The notes under the pieces: model-generated | The model's input: the letters and a program-made list of their open reading frames with translations, nothing else | Database searches by the model: none | What the model was told of the DNA's origin: nothing | Program-made: the position numbers and the translations under genes | Source: an uncultured Bacillota bacterium | GTDB lineage: Bacteria > Bacillota_I > Bacilli_A > RFN20 > CAG-826 | Assembly (NCBI GenBank): GCA_949298295.1 | Contig: CASFWS010000001.1 | Span: 2,627 to 31,104, forward strand | Direction of reading: 5' to 3' | Length of the DNA: 28,478 nt | Part shown: piece after piece, positions 20,704 through 28,457 of the stretch | How the letters are laid out: each line of letters begins with the position of its first letter | How positions within the stretch are numbered: position 1 is the first letter of the stretch

Positions 20704-23096
20704 AAAAGACTCTGCCGGTCCTTCTTCTCGTCCCCTTTGCCGTCGCGATCCTCACTTTCGTTTCGATTACCCCGATCCGAAACCTCATCGCCGTCGACAT
20801 CGACGGCATTTCCTGGGATTACCTCGATAGCGAAGGCTTCAAGGTCGGGGAGTCCTACGAACTGAAGGCTTCTCCCATTTACGACGAGAAATTCACCTTG
20901 GCCGAAGGGAACGACCTCGTTTGGACAAGCAACGACGAGACCGTGGCGGCGATCGAAACTAGCGGCGAGACCTTCTACCTCGATGCCCTCCAGGAAGGAA
21001 ACTGCCGGATTACCTGCTCCAACGAAAAGGGAAGCGTCTCCCGGGCATTCCTTGCGACGGTCTATGAAGACGGGGCCATCACCATCGTCGACGCAGGGAC
21101 CCCCGCCTCGGGCGATAGCTTCGAGGAGACGCGGATCTATGGCCAGTACGACTATTCCTACGAGGGCGGCTCGCCTAGCAAAGTTGCGGCCGAGATATCC
21201 CTCTCCTTCGGGATTTATAGCGACTACGCGGGCGATAGGGCGACGCTGACGGCGATTTCAAGCAACCTCTCCTATAGCGACGGCGTCTTAACGGTCGAGG
21301 CCCCGGGGTCTTCGTATGCGACCTTCGCCCTCGAGAAGATGCCTTTCGTCACCGCGACCTATTCCTTCGAAGTCCTCGAAGGAGCGGTGAACGTCAAAGA
21401 TTACGAGGACCTCATGCAGGCGACGAACCTCTCTTCGGAAGGGGAGGCCATTTGCCTCCAGCGGAACCTCCTCTCCCTCAAGTCGACTTATCGTAGCGAC
21501 GGGAACGGGGGATACGTCGACGAATATCTGAATGCGAACACCCGCCTTTTCGGGCGTTACGACTTCTCGCGGGGGACGACTTCTTTCGACATCTATTCCT
21601 TCGATACGACCTATCCCCATGATTACCTCGACGATTACTTTGCCTTGAATCCCCCGAGCGCGGGGCAGGAAGACTACCTGAAGGTGAAGACCGGCATCCA
21701 CGTCCAGAAAGACTTCGTCGGGAACGGATTCTCCATCTCCTGCCAAGAGCTCTGTTACACCTACCATGGCGGCTATCTCGGGAACGGCCGCTGGAGCCCC
21801 TCGAGTGACGGGACGAACATAAGCGATTACTTCGAAGGCCCCCTTCCCTTCGTTTTCCTCGGGCCCTACGAACTCCAGGTCATCACCGCCTACGGGCAGG
21901 ACAACTCGGCGATGTACGTCGATGGCGATAACATCGAAATTTCCGACCTCAAGCTCATGGCCGTCGACAACGTCGACGATTTGAATCTCCTCGAGTACGT
22001 CGGCTCGACGATGGACGTCCTCGGGGAAAACGTGACCGTCTCCGACACCTACCTCCGGAACGGACGGACGGCCCTCCGGGTCTACTCCTCCCCGAACTTC
22101 CTTCTCGACAACTGCTATCTCAATAACGCCCGCGAGTTCCTTCTCAAGGTCGGGAGCAACGAGGTTAGTCGCCCCGATCCATCGACCCGGGTGAATGCCT
22201 CCTATCAAGGCATCGCGGCCCAAGGGAGCCTCGAGGAAACCTTCGCGGCCGGCGGCGGGGCCGACCAGATCCTCGATGCCGCGGTCCGGAGCGGAGCCGA
22301 CATCTCGGCGGCGATGGGGGCGATGAACGCCATCCAATCGTCCCTCGACGAGGCCCCGTCCCTCGAGCCTTGGGAGATGAGGGTCCGGGACGTCTATTTC
22401 GAGACGAGCGGCCTCTTCTCCATCGCTTTCGAAAGCGTCTTCAACGGCGGTTACCTCTATAGCGGAATTCCCTCCTTCGTCTCCGATCTCCTCGATACCT
22501 TCATGGGGGCGATGAACCTCAACTCGGTCCCGCCCGATCGAATCGGCGGGGTTTCCCGGCCGGTCGCCATGAAGATCGAGGGCGACACCCGCTTCTACGA
22601 CTACAAGGACATCTCCTCGATCGACGCGAGCTGCCTCATCTACGAGCAGATCTCAGCCATCCTTGCCGGTATCGGAAGCGGGGAAGGCGGAGACCTCACC
22701 TTCCCGATCGATTCCTATTTCCCGATCAAGAACCTGCTTCAGACCGCGGCCGAGACGGTCGGGGCCAATTACCGGACGGAGGAAGGCAACTTCGTCCTCG
22801 GGGCCATTGCTTTCTACGGCGGTGGGCTTAACCTATCGACAGTCGATGCCTCGGGGATTCAAACCTCGCCCTTCGGGGACGAGTTGAGCATCGATTACGC
22901 GACGGCTTGCCTTTCCGGCATCGGCCTTGCCGAAGGCAATGACCTCTCTGCCTACCTTGCCCGGTGCGTCCCCTTGGCAGCCGGGACCAACCCCTTCCGC
23001 TTCGTTTTGAGCGGAGACCTGCGACAAGTCGAGACGCCATACCTATTCGGGGAAGTGGCCGACATCAATGCGCTTAAGGCGCGAGGAGGAAACTGA
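20700..23096 (+). CDS. Large surface protein: signal anchor, Ig-like domain, beta-helix-like region
   Basis: 798 aa. A signal or anchor helix (about 5-25) is followed by a bacterial Ig-like (Big_2-type) segment at about 50-120 (VWTSNDETVAAIET, then YLDALQEGNCRITCS). Residues about 230-490 have the spaced N, D and V pattern of right-handed parallel beta-helices (YVDGDNIEISDLKLMAV, ENVTVSDTYLRNGRTALRV), the fold of pectate lyase-like proteins, with no catalytic set that I can identify. The C-terminus has no LPxTG or anchoring helix. It starts in ATGA overlap with the permease and ends one base before the next gene, so it is firmly part of the operon. It may be the exported cargo or the outer part of an assembly machine. 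Confidence 0.7.
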   Translation: MKKTLPVLLLVPFAVAILTFVSITPIRNLIAVDIDGISWDYLDSEGFKVGESYELKASPIYDEKFTLAEGNDLVWTSNDETVAAIETSGETFYLDALQEGNCRITCSNEKGSVSRAFLATVYEDGAITIVDAGTPASGDSFEETRIYGQYDYSYEGGSPSKVAAEISLSFGIYSDYAGDRATLTAISSNLSYSDGVLTVEAPGSSYATFALEKMPFVTATYSFEVLEGAVNVKDYEDLMQATNLSSEGEAICLQRNLLSLKSTYRSDGNGGYVDEYLNANTRLFGRYDFSRGTTSFDIYSFDTTYPHDYLDDYFALNPPSAGQEDYLKVKTGIHVQKDFVGNGFSISCQELCYTYHGGYLGNGRWSPSSDGTNISDYFEGPLPFVFLGPYELQVITAYGQDNSAMYVDGDNIEISDLKLMAVDNVDDLNLLEYVGSTMDVLGENVTVSDTYLRNGRTALRVYSSPNFLLDNCYLNNAREFLLKVGSNEVSRPDPSTRVNASYQGIAAQGSLEETFAAGGGADQILDAAVRSGADISAAMGAMNAIQSSLDEAPSLEPWEMRVRDVYFETSGLFSIAFESVFNGGYLYSGIPSFVSDLLDTFMGAMNLNSVPPDRIGGVSRPVAMKIEGDTRFYDYKDISSIDASCLIYEQISAILAGIGSGEGGDLTFPIDSYFPIKNLLQTAAETVGANYRTEEGNFVLGAIAFYGGGLNLSTVDASGIQTSPFGDELSIDYATACLSGIGLAEGNDLSAYLARCVPLAAGTNPFRFVLSGDLRQVETPYLFGEVADINALKARGGN

Positions 23097-23097
23097 G

Positions 23098-24201
23098 ATG
23101 AAAAGAAGGAATGCCCTATTGGCCCTGGCGGCTTTTGCCCTCGGGGCCTTCTCGCTTACGAGCTGCGGCTTCTTCGCCGGAAGCGGATCGTACTCGATCG
23201 AAGAGGTGACGGCGACGACGACGGGGACCGGGGACACGGTGGTAACCATCTCCTATACCGATAGCCGCCTCCCGGACACGACCTTCACCATCCCGAAGGG
23301 CGAGACCGGGGTCGGGATCGACGAGATCACGGCCAACGTCGACGAGGCGGGGAAGACGGTGACGGTTACGATCACCTATACCGACGGGAGGGAGCCGACG
23401 GTTTATAGTTATCCAATCGTCGAAGGGAACGGCATCGAAAGCGTGGTCTTCACCTATCAGGAGGGGAGCACGACCCAGGTCTACTCCTTCCACTTCGTCT
23501 ACACGAACGGGACGATCAGCGACGAGATCATCCTCCCGAAGGGCAACGGCATTGCCGAAATCGAGGCCGTGAGCAACGAAGGGGACGGCTCGACCGACAT
23601 CGTCATCACGATGGACGACGGGAGCGAGGTTTCCTTCAATATCCCCAAGGGCGAGAAGGGCGACCCCGGCGAGGACGGCTTCTCCCCGGAGATCGTCGGC
23701 ATCAGCCTCGGGGACGACGGGAACTGGTATCTCTATGTGACCCGGCCTGACGGCGGCACCGACCAGAAGCTCATCGAAGGGATGCCGACGTGGATCGTCG
23801 GGGAGGGGAATCCCAACGAGAATCCCACCTACGACGATTACGCGACCGGCTATATCTACGTCGACACCTTGACGCGGACCATCTATTACAAGACCCGGGA
23901 CAACGGCTGGGTCATTTGGGTCGACCTCGGGCAAAAGGCCACCTATACGGTCACCTTCCACGCCGGGGAGGGAATCATCGATCCGAGCGACCTCATCGGC
24001 TATACGATCGGGGAAGGGAATACTTATCTACTTTCCGTCGAGGAAGGCTCGACGATCGACCTTCCGACCCCGGAAGCCCCCTCGGGGCAATCTTTCCATG
24101 GGTGGTATACCTCGAGTGATATTTCCGACCCCAACGTCGGGAAGATGGATGATCTCACTCCGGTCACCCGGAGCCTCGACCTCTACGCGATTTACGCGTG
24201 A
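23098..24201 (+). CDS. Surface lipoprotein with collagen-like segment and C-terminal InlB-type repeat
   Basis: 367 aa from ATG 23098, with GAGGAGG nine bases before; the overlapping frame starting at 23068 runs through the previous gene. Residues 1-23 are a lipoprotein signal (lipobox SLTSC). Three or four related strands of about 50 residues follow (TVTITYTDGREPTVYSYPI and similar, each ending near a Gly-rich turn). A short collagen-like GEKGDPGEDGFSPEI lies near 185-199, and a Listeria-Bacteroides/InlB B-type repeat at the end (VTFHAGEG, then APSGQSFHGWYTSSD, ending LDLYAIYA). Such modules serve adhesion or bridging at the cell surface. It is the last gene of the operon; no terminator with a T-run separates it from the next gene. 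Confidence 0.8.
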   Translation: MKRRNALLALAAFALGAFSLTSCGFFAGSGSYSIEEVTATTTGTGDTVVTISYTDSRLPDTTFTIPKGETGVGIDEITANVDEAGKTVTVTITYTDGREPTVYSYPIVEGNGIESVVFTYQEGSTTQVYSFHFVYTNGTISDEIILPKGNGIAEIEAVSNEGDGSTDIVITMDDGSEVSFNIPKGEKGDPGEDGFSPEIVGISLGDDGNWYLYVTRPDGGTDQKLIEGMPTWIVGEGNPNENPTYDDYATGYIYVDTLTRTIYYKTRDNGWVIWVDLGQKATYTVTFHAGEGIIDPSDLIGYTIGEGNTYLLSVEEGSTIDLPTPEAPSGQSFHGWYTSSDISDPNVGKMDDLTPVTRSLDLYAIYA

Positions 24202-24217
24202 GGAGGGGCTTCTTCTT

Positions 24218-24225
24218 TGTATAAT
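24218..24225 (+). promoter_or_regulatory. -10 promoter box of the PFK-like gene
   Basis: TATAAT (24220-24225), preceded by TG, lies nine bases before ATG 24235, so the transcript would begin about at the start codon. No good -35 is visible. Confidence 0.55.
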
Positions 24226-24234
24226 GGCTCTAGC

Positions 24235-25365
24235 ATGAAGAAAGCTCTTTTGATTTTGACCCTCGAAAAGACGGTCGCCGTGACCAACGCTGCTCTCTAC
24301 GGAGCCATCCTCGAAGCTCGGAAATCCTCGTTTATCGAAGGGATTTACGGGGCAAAATGCGGTTTGGAAGGTCTTCTCAACGACGATATCGTCGACCTTG
24401 AAAAGGAAGAGAAGGAGGAAATCGAGAAACTCCCCTTCCTTCCCGGATCGATCCTTGGGACATCCGGGATCGCCCTTTCCTACAACGACTGCACCCTCGA
24501 GATGGAAGCCATCAAGAAAGTCATCGCCCGTCTCAATATCGGCTATTTCCTCCTCCTTGGCGGGGAGAAAACATCTGAGCTTTCCCTTTCTTTGTCGACT
24601 TCCTTCCTCCTCGGGGGAATCGAGGCCTCGGTCCTTTGCCTACCGATGAGCGAAGATAACGCCATCGCGATGAGCGACCATTCTCTTGGCTACCCTTCGG
24701 CGGCCATGCGTCTACTTTCGAGCGTCCGCTCGATCGTCGAGGTCGCCCGTTCTCTCCGAAATAGGAAGGTCTATCTCCTTTCCGTCGAGGATACGAGCAA
24801 CGGGAGCCTTTCCTCTTCCGCCTTCCTTTTGCCCGAAGAGGAGCGCCCCGACCTCATCTATCCGCTCGAAAGCGCGGCGACTAAAGAAGAAGTCCTCGCT
24901 TCTATTTCCGAGGTCCTTTCCGCGAAAAGGGAAGCCATCGTCTTGGCCGACCGCGCCTTCATCGAGCGGACGGGACTCGAGCAAATGCCTTTCGGGGTTC
25001 CTGCTGAGAAGATTCCCCTTACCTATTTCCATCGTTCCGGGCCCGAGGGACTTGCTTCCCTCGACGTCTGGGAGGCCGAGTCGGCGGCCCGGCTGGCCGT
25101 CCTTTCCTTCAAGAACGGGGAAAGCGGGAAGATGGCCTCGATCGTCCGCGAGAAGGATGTTCCTTATGAATCGAGCCTTACCCTCGTCCCCCTTGGGCAA
25201 GCCGTCGGCGCCCGTCGGCCTTTTCCAAAGGAGTGGATCGTTTCCCCAAGCGAAGGGAGCCCCGAGCTTCGTTCCTATCTATCGCCCCTCGTTTCCGGGG
25301 AGGCGGCCATCCCGCCCTCCCTTCTCCTTAAGGCCGGCCCTAACCTTCTTTATAAGAAGGTCTAG
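24235..25365 (+). CDS. Divergent phosphofructokinase-family protein
   Basis: 376 aa from ATG 24235. The overall plan follows ATP/PPi-dependent phosphofructokinase: the first nucleotide-binding strand and G-loop region (YGAILEARKSSFIEGIYGAKCGL), SILGTSGIAL, a GG turn (LLLGGEKTSE where the family has GGDGS), then LPMSEDNAIAMSDHSLGYPSAAM where the family has PKTIDNDI and a TDHTFGF-like block. The catalytic Asp of TIDND aligns with D in SEDNA, but the second Asp is Ala and the GGDGS Asp is Glu. It may thus be an altered kinase or a non-catalytic relative. There is no ribosome binding site, and a -10 box ends nine bases upstream, suggesting leaderless translation. The glycolytic gene gpmA follows. 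Confidence 0.7.
   Translation: MKKALLILTLEKTVAVTNAALYGAILEARKSSFIEGIYGAKCGLEGLLNDDIVDLEKEEKEEIEKLPFLPGSILGTSGIALSYNDCTLEMEAIKKVIARLNIGYFLLLGGEKTSELSLSLSTSFLLGGIEASVLCLPMSEDNAIAMSDHSLGYPSAAMRLLSSVRSIVEVARSLRNRKVYLLSVEDTSNGSLSSSAFLLPEEERPDLIYPLESAATKEEVLASISEVLSAKREAIVLADRAFIERTGLEQMPFGVPAEKIPLTYFHRSGPEGLASLDVWEAESAARLAVLSFKNGESGKMASIVREKDVPYESSLTLVPLGQAVGARRPFPKEWIVSPSEGSPELRSYLSPLVSGEAAIPPSLLLKAGPNLLYKKV
25344..25360 (+). repeat. Perfect hairpin over the end of the PFK-like gene
   Basis: CCTTCTT, loop TAT, AAGAAGG: a 7-bp perfect stem overlapping the last codons before TAG 25363. TCTAGTTT follows, so at most a weak terminator; it also precedes the gpmA promoter. Confidence 0.55.
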
Positions 25366-25377
25366 TTTGCCTATAAT
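25349..25377 (+). promoter_or_regulatory. gpmA promoter
   Basis: TATAAT at 25372-25377 with TTTATA at 25349-25354, a 17-bp spacing. The start codon at 25401 has AAAGGAGC upstream, giving a short normal leader. Confidence 0.6.
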
Positions 25378-25400
25378 GGCCTCGAAAAGGAGCAAAAAAC

Positions 25401-26105
25401 ATGTTACTAGTACTCTGCCGGCACGGGCAAAGCGAATGGAACCTCAAGAACCTCTTCACCGGCTGGACCGACGTCGATCTTTCCGAGAAGGGCGTCGAGG
25501 AAGCCCGGGAAGCGGGAAAGGCCCTCAAGGCCAACGGCTTCAGCTTCGACGTCGCCTACAGCTCGGTCCTCAAGCGGGCCAACCGGACGATGGACCTCAT
25601 CCTCGAAGAACTCGGCGAAGAAGATATCGAGAAGCATTATTCGTGGCGTCTCAACGAGCGCCACTACGGGGCTCTTCAGGGCCTGAACAAGGCCGATAGC
25701 GCCAAGAAGTGGGGCGACGAGCAAGTCCACGTCTGGCGGCGGAGCGCCAACGTACCCCCGCCCGCCCTTACCGAGGACGATCCGCGCTTCCCGGGGCGCG
25801 ACCCGAAGTACCAAGCCCTCGTCGAAAGCGGGGAGATGAGCAAGGAAGACCTCCCGCTTACCGAGTGCCTCGTCGATACCGCCAAGCGGGTCAAGCCCTA
25901 CTTCGTCGGAACCATCCTCCCGGCCCTCAAAGCTGGCAAGAAGGTTCTCATCGCCGCCCATGGCAATAGCCTCCGGGCCCTCGTGATGGAACTCGAGCAT
26001 CTGACGGCCGACGAGATCGTCTCCGTCGAGATCCCGACCGGGAAACCCCTTGTCTACGAACTCGACGATGCGACCCTTGCGGTCAAGACAAAGTACTATC
26101 TCTAA
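25401..26105 (+). CDS. gpmA: 2,3-bisphosphoglycerate-dependent phosphoglycerate mutase
   Basis: 234 aa, the usual length. The enzyme interconverts 3- and 2-phosphoglycerate in glycolysis through a phosphohistidine. The family motif CRHGQSEWN gives catalytic Arg7 and His8; SSVLKRANRT, LNERHYGALQG (the Glu acid/base) and AAHGNSLRAL (second His) are all present. AAAGGAGC precedes ATG 25401 by 7-8 bases. The gene is monocistronic by appearance: it has its own TATAAT box upstream and an intrinsic terminator 20 bases after the stop. Confidence 0.96.
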   Translation: MLLVLCRHGQSEWNLKNLFTGWTDVDLSEKGVEEAREAGKALKANGFSFDVAYSSVLKRANRTMDLILEELGEEDIEKHYSWRLNERHYGALQGLNKADSAKKWGDEQVHVWRRSANVPPPALTEDDPRFPGRDPKYQALVESGEMSKEDLPLTECLVDTAKRVKPYFVGTILPALKAGKKVLIAAHGNSLRALVMELEHLTADEIVSVEIPTGKPLVYELDDATLAVKTKYYL

Positions 26106-26124
26106 TCGCTTCGACCGTCTCTCC

Positions 26125-26147
26125 AAGGACCCTTAGGGGTCCTTTTT
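26125..26147 (+). terminator. Rho-independent terminator of gpmA
   Basis: AAGGACCC, loop TTAG, GGGTCCTT form an 8-bp perfect stem running into TTTTT. Confidence 0.88.
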
Positions 26148-26236
26148 CGTCCCTTCTCTTTTTCGTGGAAGCGATGGTAGAAACCGTATTGCCACGACTC
26201 CATCGGTCTTTTGCCATCATGCGTCCCATTTCTGAT

Positions 26237-26265
26237 TTGCTTAAGGCCGCGCTTTGGCCTAATGT
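26237..26265 (+). promoter_or_regulatory. Probable promoter of the first lipoprotein gene
   Basis: TTGCTT (26237-26242) and TAATGT (26260-26265) are 17 bp apart. Downstream, CTTGC and GCAAG (loop TTAG) form a small hairpin whose right arm runs into the AAGGAGG ribosome binding site. Confidence 0.4.
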
Positions 26266-26293
26266 AGTCTTGCTTAGGCAAGGAGGCTTTGTC

Positions 26294-27355
26294 ATGGCCC
26301 GTAAACAATTGATTGCCCTTATCGCTTCGGCGGCTCTTCTCGTTTCCTGCGGGGAGAGTGCCGCCTCTTCTTCCCTCTCCTCCTCGGAAGCTGGAAGCTC
26401 AACCTCTTCCTCTTCGAGCGTCGAGAAGACCCCGGAGCAGCTTTTCCAGTCCGAGATCACGAAAGGCCTCGTCAAATTTGCCGCGGCCGACCGCCTTCAG
26501 CTCGACGTCGACTTCTCCCTTGTCGGAAGCGTCACGATGGTAAGTTACGCCCTCGACGAGGAAAACTCGACGGAAGAGGTCCCGGTCTATACCGACGAAA
26601 TCGCCTCGACGACCGTCATCGGCATCAACGAGCTGACCGTCGCCGGTAGCCTCATTGCCGAAGGGATCCAAGGCGAGGATGAGTCTTTCCGCCTCGGGGC
26701 CGTCTCTGACGGCTCCCTCGACGTGGCGATCCCGACCGGCGAGACTTCGATGGCCATCAAGGACGACCACCTCGATTTCTCGGCCTATGTCATCGACGAG
26801 AAAGTGTATATCGATGCCTCGGGGATCCTCGAATCCTACATGCCGATTCTCATGGCCCTTCTCCAGCAACAAGGGCTAAGCGACCTTCCCCCTCTCGACT
26901 CGCCCTTCTACATCCAAAGCGACGCGGCGAGCATCGCGAGCATCAAGGAAGGGTTCCTAACCTACGGGCGGACCCTCTTCACGAACTTCACCGAAGCCTT
27001 CGGCGAGCCAGAGTATAGCAACCAGAACCACACGGCGAGCGTCGACCTCACGGCCGAGGCTCTCGAGGGGCTTCTCCAAGGCCTTGACCCGACGATGTCC
27101 CCGAGCCTAGGAAACTTCACCTTCGAGAATCTTGTCCTCTCGGAGACCTTCACCGATCCGAAGATGCATTACGACATCGAGGGCGGGGTGGCGATGGATA
27201 CCGTCAACCTCGGAAACGGAACTGGGCTTGCCTTCGATCTCGAGCTCGGCTTGACCGTCGGGATGACTTATAACGCCCCGGTCCTCGAAGTTCCGACCGA
27301 TGAAGAACTCGCCGAGTACGAGGAATACGTTCCCGGCGCCTCCGCGGCAGCCTGA
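26294..27355 (+). CDS. Lipoprotein of unknown function, paralogue A
   Basis: 353 aa from ATG 26294, with AAGGAGG 7-8 bases upstream. It has a lipoprotein signal with lipobox LLVSC (Cys19), a serine-rich linker to about residue 40, then an all-beta acidic domain with repeated strands (DHLDFSAYVIDEKVYIDASG, and LGNGTGLAFDLELGLTVGM). The DxxVYIDxSxIL segment recurs in the next gene as REGQVYIDLTKIAWSS, so the two are paralogues. The layout of strand pairs resembles LolA/LprG-type or DUF6612-like lipoproteins that bind lipids, but I cannot assign a family. It has its own promoter-like sequence and is followed by a terminator. Confidence 0.75.
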   Translation: MARKQLIALIASAALLVSCGESAASSSLSSSEAGSSTSSSSSVEKTPEQLFQSEITKGLVKFAAADRLQLDVDFSLVGSVTMVSYALDEENSTEEVPVYTDEIASTTVIGINELTVAGSLIAEGIQGEDESFRLGAVSDGSLDVAIPTGETSMAIKDDHLDFSAYVIDEKVYIDASGILESYMPILMALLQQQGLSDLPPLDSPFYIQSDAASIASIKEGFLTYGRTLFTNFTEAFGEPEYSNQNHTASVDLTAEALEGLLQGLDPTMSPSLGNFTFENLVLSETFTDPKMHYDIEGGVAMDTVNLGNGTGLAFDLELGLTVGMTYNAPVLEVPTDEELAEYEEYVPGASAAA

Positions 27356-27377
27356 TCTACCGACCTAAACTCCCCTT

Positions 27378-27400
27378 GCCCCTCCTCGGAGGGGCGTTTT
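27378..27400 (+). terminator. Rho-independent terminator after lipoprotein A
   Basis: GCCCCTCC and GGAGGGGC (27378-27395) form an 8-bp stem around TC, followed by GTTTT. Confidence 0.82.
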
Positions 27401-27462
27401 CGTTTGCTATTTCTTTGCCGTTCCTTTTGCTAAACTTTAAGTACCTTAAGGAGGTGGAAACC

Positions 27463-28410
27463 ATGAACAAAGCCTTAGCCTTACTCCCCCTTGGTCTTGT
27501 TGGGCTTCTTTTTAGCTGCAGCCCGGACCAACAGACGGCTTCTTTCCCGAGCCAAGAGGGCGAAAGCGATTATTCTTCCTTCGTTTCGAGGCAGGAGGCG
27601 GCCCAAAGGAAGGTCGCGACCGCGGACGGAATGAAGATCGACGCCCATGCCGCGGGAACTCTCTATTACGAAAGCGGGGATACCACGCTCAATCTTAGCC
27701 AATTGGAAGCTTCCTTTTCCCTCACGGCCGCCGGCCTCAATGAGGGAAAGGTTTCCGAGCTTGCCCTCGGGGCGACCTCAGAAGGGACCTTGGCCCTAAG
27801 CGTCGGGAACGGTTCATCGAGCGCCGACTTAAATACCCCGATCGACGCCTCGCTCTTCCTTCGGGAAGGCCAAGTTTATATCGACCTCACGAAGATCGCC
27901 TGGTCCTCGATCGTCGGGGACTCGTCGAGCCTTCCTCCGGTTTTTGCCGATAAGGTCGTAAGCGTGGGCCTCGAAAGTGATCAAGATGCGGCCTCGACCG
28001 CCGAAGAACTCCGGACGATGGCCGACGATCTGTTCTTCGGCCTTGCCGAGGGTGCTGGGGAAGAGACGACCTATTACGAATACGCGGACGGCTCCGTCGG
28101 CTTCGAGGCCCCGATGAGCAAGGATGCCCTGGCGTTGATCATTGCCCAGAATGTCGATCCGACCGCTTCCATGGAGGACATGCTCGTCTTAGCCGCGGAA
28201 ATCGCCGGGGGCATCGATTTGACGACCTTCCTTGTCAAGGTGGCCTATGGCGAGGACCTCGCCCATCTCTCCTTCGATGTCGACCTGACGTTCGATACGG
28301 GAGAGGGGGAAACGGCGGATGTCGACATGACGCTCGATATGGGGGCTGTCTTCTCCGACGAACTCGACGTTGAATTCCCGACCGACCTCGACACCTACGT
28401 CGAAGCCTAA
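27463..28410 (+). CDS. Lipoprotein of unknown function, paralogue B
   Basis: 315 aa from ATG 27463, with AAGGAGGTGG seven bases upstream. The signal ends in lipobox GLLFSC (Cys19). A short linker leads to an acidic beta protein related to the preceding one (REGQVYIDLTKIAWSS, then a TFDTGEGETADVDMTLDM section near the end where the first has NLGNGTGLAFDLELGLTV). The linker is shorter and has fewer serines. The function is unknown; surface location is nearly certain. A -10-like TAAACT (27431-27436) lies 26 bases before the start, so the pair is probably expressed separately. Confidence 0.78.
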   Translation: MNKALALLPLGLVGLLFSCSPDQQTASFPSQEGESDYSSFVSRQEAAQRKVATADGMKIDAHAAGTLYYESGDTTLNLSQLEASFSLTAAGLNEGKVSELALGATSEGTLALSVGNGSSSADLNTPIDASLFLREGQVYIDLTKIAWSSIVGDSSSLPPVFADKVVSVGLESDQDAASTAEELRTMADDLFFGLAEGAGEETTYYEYADGSVGFEAPMSKDALALIIAQNVDPTASMEDMLVLAAEIAGGIDLTTFLVKVAYGEDLAHLSFDVDLTFDTGEGETADVDMTLDMGAVFSDELDVEFPTDLDTYVEA

Positions 28411-28431
28411 GCGTTGCCTCCTAAAGAAAGA

Positions 28432-28457
28432 CCCATCCTTCAGGGATGGGCTTTTTT
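28432..28457 (+). terminator. Rho-independent terminator after lipoprotein B
   Basis: CCCATCC, loop TTCAG, GGATGGG form a 7-bp perfect stem followed by CTTTTTT. Confidence 0.88.
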
